Below, piece after piece: positions 51,166 through 61,017 of a stretch of DNA of 64,000 nt. Source of the DNA: Herpetosiphonaceae bacterium (GTDB lineage Bacteria > Chloroflexota > Chloroflexia > Chloroflexales > Herpetosiphonaceae); contig JABXJS010000139.1 in NCBI GenBank assembly GCA_013538855.1, forward strand, positions 1 to 64,000, given 5' to 3'. Position 1 is the first letter of the stretch. Every line of letters starts with the position of its first letter. Below the pieces are notes generated by a model that had not been told where the DNA came from, searched no databases, and worked only from the letters and a program-made list of their open reading frames with translations. The translations under genes were made by a program, and so were the position numbers.

Positions 51166-53256
51166 ATGCGCATTGCAATTCGACAACCAATCGCTGCGCA
51201 GACGGACGCGCAGCCGCGCTCATGGCTGGTCGGCTGGCGGGGCTGGCTGCTCAGCGGCCTGGGCCTCGTCGCGTGGATCGTGCTGCTGACCGGCGTGGTC
51301 TATCAGTTTCGCGCTGGCTTCACCGTCAGCATCGGCGACTACTACGACACGCCCTACCTGCGCTCGGGCTTCTCCGACCGCGAGACCAGCGCCGACGGCC
51401 GCTACACCTTCCGCTGGACCACCGGCCCCGCGCAGATCAGCGCGCCGCGCATGGGCCGTGGGGCCTGGACGCTGGGGCTGCTGGCACTAGCCGCCCATCC
51501 CGACAGCTCGCCGGTCAATGCGACGCTGCACTTCGCCAACGGCTACCAGTTTCAGATTCCCGACAGCGGCGAGCTGCGCGCCGTGCACGTGTTCGTGCCG
51601 CCCGCTGCGCTCAGCAGTGGCGATCTTACCATCGATATCACCGCGAATACCTACAGCGAGCCAACCGCGAGCGCGCGCCAGCTGGGCCTAGCGCTGTTTA
51701 GTCTTCAGCTTAGCCAGGTCGGCAGCCATAGCCTGCTCGCTCCGCTGGGCACACTGATCTATCTCGTGCTGATTGTGCTGGCGCTGGCGCTGACGCTGTG
51801 GGCCACCGGCCTGCGCGGCACACTCGCTGTGGCGCTGGCGGCGGCGCTGGGCCTGGGCCTGACGCTGCCGCTGGCGCAGGTGCGCCTGCCCTACGCCTTC
51901 TGGCTGCCAAGCCTCGCGCTGCTGGGCTGGATCAGCCTGCTGCTGGTCGTGGCGCTGCGCTGGCTGATGCCGCGGCTGTTCGGCCTCGGCGGCGTCACCA
52001 TCGACGACACAGCGCTCACGGCGCTGCTGCTGCTGTTTGTGGTTGGCTTCTGGATTAAGGCTGGCGGCCAGCTCTACCCGTACATGATCGCCATCGACAT
52101 TCACTGGCACATGGAGCGCGTGCGCTGGATTCTCGACGGACGCCTCGCCGAGATCTACAAGCCCGGCGCGTTCAACGAGTCGGTGATGCCAGCCAACGAG
52201 TGGGGCGAGAATCGCCCGACCATCCCCTACTCGCCGTTTTTCCATATTTTCTCAACCGCCTTCGCCATCTTCCCGTGGCAGCTTGAGACCAGCGCCAAGG
52301 TGTTCAGCGCCTTTATCGACACCAGCCGCGTGTTTATCGTCTTCTACCTTGTGCGCGCCATGGGCCTCTCGCGGCGCGCTGGGCTGCTGGCGGCGGTGCT
52401 CATCGCCATCTTTCCGGTCACGTTCCTGCTGCACTCGTGGGGCAATGTGCCCACCACGCTGGGCATCTGGTGGACGCTGATCGCCAGCACGGTCATCATC
52501 GGCGGCTGGGGGCGGCTCAACCGCCGCCCGGCGTTTATGCTGCTCACCGCCGTGCTGCTGATCACCTTCCTGATCTACACGGTGATGGCGGTCTACATGG
52601 GCATGCTGCTGGTGGTGTGGCTGGTCGCGGTTGCGCTGCGCCACAAGGCCGAGCGCGCGCAGGTCAAGGCCGCCGCCTGGGCCACAGCGCTGGCCTTCGC
52701 GCTGTCCATGGCGGTCTACTACTGGCAGTATGTGTCCGACATTATCAAAAAGACGCTGCCGTACTTCAGCACCACCCTGACGCAGGGCCAGGAGAGCGTC
52801 GGCGCGACGCCGTTCGAGGAGAGCTACGGCACCTACCTCGCCAACTACATCCCGCGCCTGTGGGGCTACGGCCTGCTGATTCCGCTGCTGCTGCTGCCGC
52901 TGGCGCTGTGGCTGATCCGCCGCAACCCGCCTGAGCTGGCCGCCGAGCCGCGCACCAAGACGGCGATCGGCTGGCTGTGGATGGCGGCCATGCTGCTGAT
53001 CGCGCTGCTCTTTGTGCCCATCGCCCGCTCGGTGCCGATGGTCGATAAGCACATCTTCTTTTTGATCCCGGTGCTGGCCATCGGCGCAGGCGTGGTCATC
53101 GACTACGGGCTGCGCTGGCTCCAGCAGCACACTGGCGCGCAGCGCCGCTACCGCGCCATCGCGGGCATGGCGCTCACGGTCTACGTCGGCCTCACGCTGC
53201 TCGACTCAGTCCAGCTCTGGGTGGATCGCATCGAGCGGATTAAGCAGGTGTGGTGA
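51166..53256 (+). CDS. GT-C-like polytopic membrane protein, glycan cluster
   Basis: A 696-residue membrane protein: one N-terminal helix, an extracytoplasmic beta domain (about residues 50-175) and about 12 further helices. The loop IDIHWHMERVRWILDGRL, followed by PYSPFFHIFSTAF, looks like the substrate loop of GT-C glycosyltransferases. No exact family is claimed. It starts the plus-strand glycan operon and overlaps the next gene by one base (TGATG). Confidence 0.6.
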   Translation: MRIAIRQPIAAQTDAQPRSWLVGWRGWLLSGLGLVAWIVLLTGVVYQFRAGFTVSIGDYYDTPYLRSGFSDRETSADGRYTFRWTTGPAQISAPRMGRGAWTLGLLALAAHPDSSPVNATLHFANGYQFQIPDSGELRAVHVFVPPAALSSGDLTIDITANTYSEPTASARQLGLALFSLQLSQVGSHSLLAPLGTLIYLVLIVLALALTLWATGLRGTLAVALAAALGLGLTLPLAQVRLPYAFWLPSLALLGWISLLLVVALRWLMPRLFGLGGVTIDDTALTALLLLFVVGFWIKAGGQLYPYMIAIDIHWHMERVRWILDGRLAEIYKPGAFNESVMPANEWGENRPTIPYSPFFHIFSTAFAIFPWQLETSAKVFSAFIDTSRVFIVFYLVRAMGLSRRAGLLAAVLIAIFPVTFLLHSWGNVPTTLGIWWTLIASTVIIGGWGRLNRRPAFMLLTAVLLITFLIYTVMAVYMGMLLVVWLVAVALRHKAERAQVKAAAWATALAFALSMAVYYWQYVSDIIKKTLPYFSTTLTQGQESVGATPFEESYGTYLANYIPRLWGYGLLIPLLLLPLALWLIRRNPPELAAEPRTKTAIGWLWMAAMLLIALLFVPIARSVPMVDKHIFFLIPVLAIGAGVVIDYGLRWLQQHTGAQRRYRAIAGMALTVYVGLTLLDSVQLWVDRIERIKQVW

Positions 53257-54095
53257 TGACAAGCACGTTTGACGAGCAAGCCTTTGTTGCGCAGATCGAC
53301 CGCTGGGTCGCGCCGATGAGCTGGCGGCCGGACTACGCCCAGTGGCGCGAGAAGCGCATCTGGCAGGAGCGCTACCAGGATGAGCGCATCAGCACCATCG
53401 CCACATTCGGCGGCAGCCTGCCCGGCCGACGGGTGCTCGAGGTCAGCTGCGGCATGGGAGGCACGCTCGTGGCGCTGGCCCAGGCTGGGGCCGCCCCCGT
53501 CGCCACCGAGTTCAACCCCGAGTACTGCCAGATCGCCCGCCAGCGCGGCCAGCGCTACGGCCTCAACCTGCCGATCATCAACGCCGTCGGCGAGCGCATT
53601 CCCTTCGCCGCCAACACGTTTGACCTGGCGATCTGCTGGGATGTGGTCGAGCACGTGCAAGACCCGCAGGCCATGCTCAGCGAGCTGCGCCGCGTTGTGC
53701 GCCCTGGCGGCCGTGTGCTGCTGACGATCATCAACCGCCGCGCCTGGCGCGATCCGCACTACCACCTGCCGGGCATCAACTGGCTGCCGCGACGGCTCGC
53801 CGACCGCATCGTCGCCCGCCGCGCGCGCACCAAGCAGGCCATGGGCCTGCAAGATCGCCAGCGGCTCAGCGAGATGCACTACTTCAGCATGCGCCAGTTC
53901 CGGCGGCTGGCCCGCTCGGTGGGCTTCAATGTCGCCGACATGGAGGCCGTGCAGATTCAGCGCGGCGGCAAGCGGCGCGCCTCCGGTCTCAAGGGGCGGC
54001 TGCGCGATCTGGCCTATCGGCTACGCCTGGGCCTGCCCGCCTACTACGTCTACCGCGACTGGGTCAAAGGAACCTACGAGCTTGTGCTGTGGTGA
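53256..54095 (+). CDS. class I SAM-dependent methyltransferase
   Basis: A 279-residue methyltransferase. Motif I VLEVSCGMGGTL (about residues 60-71), an acidic residue in TEFNPEYC, and ICWDVVEHVQDP with LRRVVRPGGRVLL are the class I features of the Methyltransf_11/25 type. The start ATG overlaps the previous stop. Probably modifies a sugar or lipid of the cluster product. Confidence 0.82.
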   Translation: MTSTFDEQAFVAQIDRWVAPMSWRPDYAQWREKRIWQERYQDERISTIATFGGSLPGRRVLEVSCGMGGTLVALAQAGAAPVATEFNPEYCQIARQRGQRYGLNLPIINAVGERIPFAANTFDLAICWDVVEHVQDPQAMLSELRRVVRPGGRVLLTIINRRAWRDPHYHLPGINWLPRRLADRIVARRARTKQAMGLQDRQRLSEMHYFSMRQFRRLARSVGFNVADMEAVQIQRGGKRRASGLKGRLRDLAYRLRLGLPAYYVYRDWVKGTYELVLW

Positions 54096-54119
54096 GCGCC
54101 ACAGCCAGAGGATAGCACC

Positions 54120-55004
54120 ATGACAGAACGTTTCTATGCGCCCGACGATCCCGACCGTCCGCTGACACCCGAGGAGCGGCGCGAGTATAGCCGCATGCTC
54201 AAGGACTACTACGAAAACAAGATGAGCGAGGGCCAGGGCGCGTTCTTCACCATCGACGACGGCGTGATCACGCCCACCGCCATGGGCCGCCACTGGCTGC
54301 GCGAGCACCGCCGCATCTTTGACCAGTGGCTCGACCTTCAGCCCGACGATGTGTTCGTCGATGTTGGCTGCGGCGAGGGCTACTACACCACCTATGTTGC
54401 GCGCAACGGCGGCACCACCATCGGCATCGATGTGTCCTACAGCGTGCTGCGCCTGCTGCGCTCGATCAAGTGGCCCTATCCCGTCAGCATGGACACGATC
54501 AACAGCGATGTCGAGATTCTGCCCATCCCCGACAACAGCGTCGACAAGGTGCTCTGCTCGCACACGCTGGAGCACGTCCTCGACGACCGGCGCGTGCTGG
54601 CCGAGATTCAGCGCATCCTCAAGCCCGGCGGCTACGCTGTGCTGGCGATTCCGCTCAAGTACACCGCGCCCAACGCCGCGCTCAACAAGCTGATCGACAT
54701 CGGCCGCGCTGTGCTCAAGCCCGGCAAAAAGCCCGCGCCGCGCCTGCCCGCCGGCGTGCTCAACCGCAGCCTCATCGGCGTGCAGAGCCACATTCGCCAC
54801 TACTCGGTGCCCGCCTTCCAGCGCCGCGTCACCGACGCTGGCCTGACCGTCGAGCAGACCGTCGGCATGTGGTTCCACGACCCGCGCAACTGGCTGGTCT
54901 ACTACACGCAGCCGCGCTGGCCCTTCTACGAGCTGGGCACACGCCTCAGCAAGCGCTGGCCGTCGCTCGGCTCGGCGCTGGTGCTCAAAGCGCGCAAGGT
55001 CTGA
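54120..55004 (+). CDS. class I SAM-dependent methyltransferase
   Basis: A 294-residue methyltransferase with motif I VFVDVGCGEGYYTT (about residues 78-91), acidic GIDVSYSVL, and LCSHTLEHVLDDRR...LKPGGYAVLAIP. It is related in type to the gene just before but shares little sequence. Its stop overlaps the next start (TGATG). Acceptor unknown. Confidence 0.82.
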   Translation: MTERFYAPDDPDRPLTPEERREYSRMLKDYYENKMSEGQGAFFTIDDGVITPTAMGRHWLREHRRIFDQWLDLQPDDVFVDVGCGEGYYTTYVARNGGTTIGIDVSYSVLRLLRSIKWPYPVSMDTINSDVEILPIPDNSVDKVLCSHTLEHVLDDRRVLAEIQRILKPGGYAVLAIPLKYTAPNAALNKLIDIGRAVLKPGKKPAPRLPAGVLNRSLIGVQSHIRHYSVPAFQRRVTDAGLTVEQTVGMWFHDPRNWLVYYTQPRWPFYELGTRLSKRWPSLGSALVLKARKV

Positions 55005-56113
55005 TGCACATCGTCCACTACAATCTGACCACCACCACCAAAGAGGGCGGTGTGGAGACGTTTGTGTGGGACTTGGCCGGCGAGCAGGCGCGCTCCGGCC
55101 ACCGCGTCACTATCGTTGGCGGCGTCGGTTCGGTGCGCCGCCACCTGCCCGGCGTCGCGGTCTGGACGGTGCCGTTTATTCCGCGCGAGCGCTTCGCCGT
55201 CGGGCCGCTCAGGCGCGCCTACGCCTGGCGCAAGCTCGCCGAGCGCCTGAGCATGCTCCCAGCCGCGTGGCCGCTGCTACGCGACGCCGACCTGGTGCAT
55301 ATCCACAAGCCCTACGATCTTGTGCTTGGCCCATGGCTGCGCCGCCGCCAGGTGCCGCTGATCTACCACGGCCACGGCGAGGACTTCTTCCCTGGCGATA
55401 CGCGCCTGATGCGCAGCGCCGCCGCGCTGCTCTCCTGCTCGGCCTACAATGCCCAGACGCTGGCGGCGCGCTACCAGCGCCAGCCCACGATCGTCTACAA
55501 CGGCGTCGATGTCCAGCACTTTCAGCCACAGCCCGCCGACAGCACCCTGCGCCAGACCCTGCTGCACGGGGCCAGCACCCTGCTCGTCGTCCCCGGCCGC
55601 ATGATGCCCTGGAAGGGCCACGCCCACGTTATCAGCGCCCTGGCCGAGCTGCGCGACCCCGCGCTCAAGCTCGTCTTTATCGGCGCTGGCGAGGCGCGCC
55701 CGGCCCTTGAGCAGCAGGCGCGCGAGCTTGATCTCGTCGAGCAGGTCGCCTTTTTGGGCACCATCCCCCATCGCGCGATGCCGCGCTACCTCAGCGCCGC
55801 CGACCTCGTGATCGGGGCCAGCTTCGCCAGCGAGACGTTTGGCATGGCCCTCGCCGAGGCGCTGGCCTGCGAGCGCGCTGTGATCGCCTCGTCCTGGCGC
55901 GGCTACGACGATGTGGTGCGCGACGGCCAGACCGGCCTGCGCTTCCAGGCGCAGTCGCCCAGCGATCTCGCCCGCGCCATCGCCACGCTCACTGCCAGCC
56001 CCGAGCTGCGCCAGCGCTACGCCCAGGCCGGCCGCCAGCGCGTGCTGGAGCTGTTCGCCTGGCCCGCGGTTGCTGCGCGCGTCCAGCACGTCTACACGCA
56101 GGTGTGCGCATGA
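55004..56113 (+). CDS. GT4 family glycosyltransferase
   Basis: A 369-residue GT-B enzyme. The N-terminus has the glycine-rich acceptor loop (TKEGGVETFVWDLA) and HIHKPYD; the C-terminal donor site has VVPGRMMPWKGHAHVI and the E-x7-E motif SETFGMALAEALA. Donor and acceptor cannot be told from sequence. Overlaps neighbours at both ends, so it is part of one operon. Confidence 0.88.
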   Translation: MHIVHYNLTTTTKEGGVETFVWDLAGEQARSGHRVTIVGGVGSVRRHLPGVAVWTVPFIPRERFAVGPLRRAYAWRKLAERLSMLPAAWPLLRDADLVHIHKPYDLVLGPWLRRRQVPLIYHGHGEDFFPGDTRLMRSAAALLSCSAYNAQTLAARYQRQPTIVYNGVDVQHFQPQPADSTLRQTLLHGASTLLVVPGRMMPWKGHAHVISALAELRDPALKLVFIGAGEARPALEQQARELDLVEQVAFLGTIPHRAMPRYLSAADLVIGASFASETFGMALAEALACERAVIASSWRGYDDVVRDGQTGLRFQAQSPSDLARAIATLTASPELRQRYAQAGRQRVLELFAWPAVAARVQHVYTQVCA

Positions 56114-57597
56114 CACGTCTGTTCGCCTGGGTCGAGCGCAACGCGGTGCTGCTGCTCTGGCTGGCGCTGGGCCTGTGGGGCCTGATCTTCAGCACGGCCG
56201 CAATCTACAAGCTGCACGCGTTTTGGATGGGCTTCGACCTGGGCACCCACGAGCAGGTGCTCTGGAACACCATCCACGGGCGCATCGCCGCCTCGTCGCC
56301 CTCGCGCGGCACCAGCTCGTACTTTGGCGTCGATATTATCATCACCGAGCTGCTGCTCGCGCCGCTCTACGGGCTGTGGCAGCGCCCTGAGACTCTGCTG
56401 GTCATCCAGGCTATGCTCGTGCCGCTCGGCGCGGTGCCGCTGTACCTGCTGGCCGTGCAGCGGCTTGAGTCGCGCTGGGCCGGGCTGGTCGCGGCCGGGC
56501 TGTACCTGCTGGCCCTGCCGGTGCAGTACGCCACGCTCTACGAGTTCCAGATTCGCGTCGTTGGCACGGTCGCCTTCCTGTGGGCCTTCTGGGCCTTGGA
56601 GCAGCGCCACATGCGCCGCTTCTGGCTGTTTGCGGCGCTGGCGCTTGGCTCGCGCGCCGAGGCCGGCTTTGCGCTGGCCTTCATCGGCATCTACGCCGCC
56701 ATCCACCGCTGCGGCTGGCGCTGGAGCCTGCCGCCGATCATCGTCGGCCTTGGCTGGGTAGCGCTCACCAACGCCCTGCTCATCCCCGCCGCCCGCACCG
56801 ACCACATCTCGCTCTACGCCTTTCTCTACGGCTGGCTCGGCGACACGCCCGCCCAGATGCTGACCACGCTGCTCACGCGGCCCGGCTATGTCGCCCAGCA
56901 CGTGCTCACCGCTGGCAAGCTCGAGTACCTGCTCCAGCTCTGCGCGCCGCTGCTGTTTGTGTTTGTGCTGCGCCTCGACATCGCCATGATCGCGCTGCCC
57001 GCGCTGGCGCTCAATCTGCTCTCGCCGGATCGCATCCACTGGAGCATTCGCTACCACTATCAGGCGTTTGTGCTGCCCTGGCTGCTGCTTGCCACGCTCT
57101 ACGCCATCGCCGATCTGCGCCGCCGACCGCGCACGCGGCGCTGGTGGCCTGCGGCGCTGACGCTGGTCCTGGCCGCCACCCTGACCAGCAATCTGCTCTG
57201 GCGCTCGCCGCTGCAGACGCTGATCTCGCGCCAGCGCGACGCCGACCGCATCGCCGCGCTGCACGCCGCCCTCGCGCTGCTGCCGCCGGACGCGCCGGTG
57301 ACGGTCAGCAGCCAGTTTGGGCCGTTTGTCGCCCGCCGCACCGGCCTGTACTACTTCCCTGGCAATATCGTCTACCCGCGCCAGTACATCGAGCGCGGCG
57401 AGTGGATTTTGGTCGATCGCACCGAGGTGCCCGCCGACTGCATGGCGCGCCTCGATGTGCTCGTGGCCCATCCGCAGTGGCGCGTCGAGTACGAGCGCGG
57501 CGATCTCATCCTGCTGCACAATCAGCGGCCCGACCAGCCCACCCGGCTGCTCGACGCCCTGCCGCGCTGCGCTGTCGAGCCGGAGGGCACGCCATGA
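56110..57597 (+). CDS. DUF2079 family membrane protein
   Basis: A 495-residue membrane protein with about ten helices. GFDLGTHEQVLWNTIHGR in the first loop and the RAEAGFALAFIGIYA segment are the marks of DUF2079, a family related in layout to GT-C transferases. A soluble end follows residue 370. It overlaps the GT4 gene by four bases. Confidence 0.8.
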   Translation: MTRLFAWVERNAVLLLWLALGLWGLIFSTAAIYKLHAFWMGFDLGTHEQVLWNTIHGRIAASSPSRGTSSYFGVDIIITELLLAPLYGLWQRPETLLVIQAMLVPLGAVPLYLLAVQRLESRWAGLVAAGLYLLALPVQYATLYEFQIRVVGTVAFLWAFWALEQRHMRRFWLFAALALGSRAEAGFALAFIGIYAAIHRCGWRWSLPPIIVGLGWVALTNALLIPAARTDHISLYAFLYGWLGDTPAQMLTTLLTRPGYVAQHVLTAGKLEYLLQLCAPLLFVFVLRLDIAMIALPALALNLLSPDRIHWSIRYHYQAFVLPWLLLATLYAIADLRRRPRTRRWWPAALTLVLAATLTSNLLWRSPLQTLISRQRDADRIAALHAALALLPPDAPVTVSSQFGPFVARRTGLYYFPGNIVYPRQYIERGEWILVDRTEVPADCMARLDVLVAHPQWRVEYERGDLILLHNQRPDQPTRLLDALPRCAVEPEGTP

Positions 57598-57688
57598 GCA
57601 TGCGCCAACGCAGCACCGCATCCACCCGCGCACCAGCCCGCCCGCGCACCAGCTCGGGGCGCGCAGTCAGGCCCCTGGAGGCAGTCCC

Positions 57689-58915
57689 ATGCATGTTTTG
57701 ATCGTCGGCCTCGGCGGCGTCACAGCCACGTTTCGCAACTGGCCCGAGCGCATCCTCGCGCTGGCCCTGGCCCGCCGCGGCCATGCGGTGCGCGCCATCG
57801 GCACCCACGACCCGCAGCGGCCCGCCCTGGCCCAGCGCAGCGAGACGATTGAGGGCGTCGCGGTGCAGCGCGTGCGCTCTGGCTACTGGCCCAACGCCGA
57901 GCTGGCCGCCGCCCTTGATGCTGGCCCGCGGCCAGATGTCGTGCACTTCATGCACCCGCGCAACGTGCTGGCCGCGCAGACCACCGCCTGGGCCAGAAAG
58001 CACGCCATCCCGACCGTCTACACCTGGCTCGGCCCCTACCACGACGCCTACCTCGCGCCCGACCGCGAGCATCCGTTCGACACGCCGCGCACCTACGCGC
58101 GCCTGATCTGGACGCGCCCGCAGCTCATCCGCCGCTGGCTCACCACGCTCAACCCGCGCACCTGGCGCGATCAGCTGCGCAACTACCGCCTGCACGCGCC
58201 GCTCAAGCAGGCCGATTATCTCGTCCCCTGCTCGGAGTTCGAGGCCGCCGAGATGCGCCGCCTCGGCCTCAGCCAGCCACAGACCGTGGTGCCGCTGTGG
58301 ATTGACCGGACGGCGATTGATGCGACACCGCTAGAGCCGCCGCAGCTTGATCTGCCGCGCCCGTGGCTGCTGTTTGTCGGCCAGCTCACCCCGCGCAAGG
58401 GCTACGATCTTGCGCTGCGCGCCATGCCCAGCATTCTGCGCGCCCATCCGCAGGCGTCGCTGCTGATCGTCTCCGGCATCAACCACGCCGAGCGCGCCAA
58501 TGTCGAGCAGATCAGCCGCGAGCTGGGCATTCACGCGCACGTGCACTTTCTCGGCCGCGTCGAGGACGCCGCGCTGATCAATCTTTTTCGCGCCTGCGAC
58601 GCCTACCTCACGCCAACGCGCTACGAGGGCTTTGGCCTGACGCTGCTGGAGGCCATGGCCGCCGGCGCGCCCATCGTCAGCAGCAACATTCCCGTGGTCA
58701 ACGAGATCGTCCGCGACGGCGAAAACGGCATGCTCGCCGAGTACGCCGATCCGGAGTCGATCGCCCAGGCCACCCTGCGCCTGCTCGCCGATGCCGATCT
58801 GCGCGCCCGCGTGCGCCGCAACGGCACGCTCACGCTCGATCAGCGCTACAGCGAGCCTGCGCTCGTCGCCGCCATCGAGGCGATCTACGCCGACCTGCTC
58901 AGCGCACGCCGCTAA
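57689..58915 (+). CDS. GT4 family glycosyltransferase
   Basis: A 408-residue GT-B enzyme: N-terminal acceptor domain with HVLIVGLGGVTATFRNWPERI, and C-terminal donor domain with FVGQLTPRKGYDLALRA and the E-x7-E motif YEGFGLTLLEAMAAG. GGAG precedes the ATG at 57689. A 91-base gap separates it from the DUF2079 gene. Sugar donor unknown. Confidence 0.88.
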   Translation: MHVLIVGLGGVTATFRNWPERILALALARRGHAVRAIGTHDPQRPALAQRSETIEGVAVQRVRSGYWPNAELAAALDAGPRPDVVHFMHPRNVLAAQTTAWARKHAIPTVYTWLGPYHDAYLAPDREHPFDTPRTYARLIWTRPQLIRRWLTTLNPRTWRDQLRNYRLHAPLKQADYLVPCSEFEAAEMRRLGLSQPQTVVPLWIDRTAIDATPLEPPQLDLPRPWLLFVGQLTPRKGYDLALRAMPSILRAHPQASLLIVSGINHAERANVEQISRELGIHAHVHFLGRVEDAALINLFRACDAYLTPTRYEGFGLTLLEAMAAGAPIVSSNIPVVNEIVRDGENGMLAEYADPESIAQATLRLLADADLRARVRRNGTLTLDQRYSEPALVAAIEAIYADLLSARR

Positions 58916-58970
58916 GCACCGATTGGCGCTACAATAGCGGTGCGCTGGTTGCTGAATACGGCGCGCCCAT

Positions 58971-59034
58971 GCTGACCGCTCGTGCTGCACCCGTGTCCGC
59001 GCCGTGCCAGCCCGCCAGCGTCGCCACGGCTCAG
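58971..59034. repeat. 64-bp direct repeat, copy 1
   Basis: Begins GCTGACCGCTCGTGCTGC and ends CCACGGCTCAG. Matches 59161-59224 at 56 of 64 positions. Confidence 0.8.
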
Positions 59035-59160
59035 CCAGCGATAGCGCGTGCCACCGCCGCCACAGCTGCGCGCCCGATCCGCCAGCGCCGCTGAACACGT
59101 GATCATAGCGCATCAGCTCAAGCTCTGCGCTGATCGATCAATAAAAAACTACGCGCTCCG

Positions 59161-59224
59161 GCTGACCGCTCGTGCTGCGCCAGTGTCTGCGGCGTGCCCG
59201 CCCGCCAGCACAGCCACGGCTCAG
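59161..59224. repeat. 64-bp direct repeat, copy 2
   Basis: Second copy, 190 bp after the first, same orientation. Confidence 0.8.
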
Positions 59225-59361
59225 CGCCCGATCAGCCTACGTAACTGTTGACACATCAGCCGATCCGATTGGCCTGCACCGTGCTTAATCGCGGCGCTGC
59301 TAGCTGATCCACGAGCACATAGAGCAATCACAGGCGCACCTGCCTGTAAGGAAATAGATCA

Positions 59362-61017
59362 ATGGCCGAAGAAACCACACCAACCGCAGCCACCAGCGCC
59401 AGCGAGCCAGGGCTGAAGCGCCAGCTCTCGCAGGCCGTGGCCTGGAACGCCGTCTTTACACCGCTGAAGTTTGTCATCGACACCGCCGCCAACCTGATCA
59501 AGGCCAACCTGCTGCTGCCAGCGGAGATCGGCGCGCTGTCGGTGGTCAGCTCCGCCGCAGCCAGCGCCGGCATCTGGCTCGATCTCGGCATCGAGCAGAC
59601 GCTGCCCAAGTTTATCCCCGAGGCCGAGCATGCCGGTGGCCGTGGAGCGGCCCGCCGCTTTCTGCGCCAAATTATCAGCTTCAAGCTGCTGATCCTGCTG
59701 TTTGCCATCGTCGCGCTGCCGTTCTGGGGCGGCTCGCTGCTGCGCCAGATGCGCGCCGGCGCCGCCCAGCTCGCCGATAAGTACGGCCTCAGCGCCGTCG
59801 GCCCGCTGCTTGAGCAGCTCGACCGCTACGGCTGGGTGTTTCTGCTGACCATCGCCGCGCTGATCGTGCTCGGCGCGCTCTACGACACGCTGCTAGCCTT
59901 CCTGGTCAGCTTCTTTCGCCAGAAGGCGTGGAACATCATCAACGCCTTTGCCACGCTGGCGCTGCCGCTGCTGACGGTGATGGCCGTGCTGCTCGGCTGG
60001 GGCGTGATCGGCGTGCTGGTGGCGATGATCATCACCCCCGTGCTGAGCGTGCTGATCACCTGGAGCCATGTGCGTGCCATCAGCCGTGAGCGCGGCGGGT
60101 CGGCCGGTGAGGCGGCGGTGCCGCGCGATCTCTGGCGGCGCTTCGTGCCCTACACGGCCATGGGCCTGCTGATCAGCGGCACCGAGTACTTCTCCAGCTC
60201 GCAGTTTGTGGCGCTGTTTCTTGGCGGTGACAACCTGCAGGCGGTGGCGGTGTTCTGGATCATCTACAGCTTCATCAAGCAGGTGCAGGGCTACGTCTAC
60301 ACGCCGCTGCGCGGCATTCAGGTGCCGCTGTTCACGCGCATTCGCGCCAGCAACAACCAGAACCTCGACCGCGCCTGGGGCACGCTGATGCGCCTGATCC
60401 TGGTGCTGGTGCTACCGGCGGCGGTTGGCCTGAGCCTGCTGCTGCGCACGCTGATCCTGATCCAGTTTCCTGCTGAGTATCTGCAAGCGCTGGGCTTTGG
60501 GCTGGTGCTGATCCCGTTTTTCTTCAGCGAGCCGTTCTGGGGCCTGGGCCACAACCTGCTGATGGTGCAGGAGCAGTACCGCCCGGTGATGCTGTCGCGG
60601 CTCTGTGCGCTGATCAGCATCCCGCTGCTGATCTGGCTGCCGCCGCACGTGGGGCTGTGGGGCATCGCCATCGCCATCGGCAGCTCGAAGATGGCGGCGG
60701 GGCTGGTGGTGGTGAGCACGGCCATGCGGCGCTACCAGCTGCGCTTCCCGTGGCGCTTCGCGCTCAAGGTGGCGCTGGCAAGCTTGGTGATGGGCCTGGT
60801 GGTTGGCGGCGGCGTCTGGCTGCTCGGCGACCTCGGCACCGCCGCAAGCATCGCCCAGCGCATCGTCTACTGCGCCGCCTGCATGGCCCTGACGCTGGCC
60901 GGAGCCATCACGTTCGTGCTGCTGGCCCGCCTGCTCAAGCTCATCGAGCCAGCCGACCGCGCCCTGCTGCAAGAGCTGCGCAACCCCATGGCCCGCCGCC
61001 TCATCCGCCTGCTGTAG
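59362..61017 (+). CDS. polysaccharide/oligosaccharide flippase (MOP superfamily)
   Basis: A 551-residue protein with about 13-14 membrane helices in the pattern of Wzx/MurJ-like flippases: helix 1 after a soluble N-terminus (LKFVIDTAANLIKANLLLPAEIGALSVV), GIEQTLPKFIPEAEHAGG in the first loop region and PLFTRIRASNN near the middle. It would move a lipid-linked glycan across the membrane, completing the synthesis genes upstream. Confidence 0.85.
   Translation: MAEETTPTAATSASEPGLKRQLSQAVAWNAVFTPLKFVIDTAANLIKANLLLPAEIGALSVVSSAAASAGIWLDLGIEQTLPKFIPEAEHAGGRGAARRFLRQIISFKLLILLFAIVALPFWGGSLLRQMRAGAAQLADKYGLSAVGPLLEQLDRYGWVFLLTIAALIVLGALYDTLLAFLVSFFRQKAWNIINAFATLALPLLTVMAVLLGWGVIGVLVAMIITPVLSVLITWSHVRAISRERGGSAGEAAVPRDLWRRFVPYTAMGLLISGTEYFSSSQFVALFLGGDNLQAVAVFWIIYSFIKQVQGYVYTPLRGIQVPLFTRIRASNNQNLDRAWGTLMRLILVLVLPAAVGLSLLLRTLILIQFPAEYLQALGFGLVLIPFFFSEPFWGLGHNLLMVQEQYRPVMLSRLCALISIPLLIWLPPHVGLWGIAIAIGSSKMAAGLVVVSTAMRRYQLRFPWRFALKVALASLVMGLVVGGGVWLLGDLGTAASIAQRIVYCAACMALTLAGAITFVLLARLLKLIEPADRALLQELRNPMARRLIRLL

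Larger units (their letters stand above)
58916..59361. other. 446-bp intergenic region with two repeat copies
   Basis: No gene is supported. It contains the two 64-bp repeats listed separately, an AT-richer piece at about 59130-59152 (CAATAAAAAACTACG) and, near the end, AAGGAAA before the flippase ATG. Confidence 0.5.
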
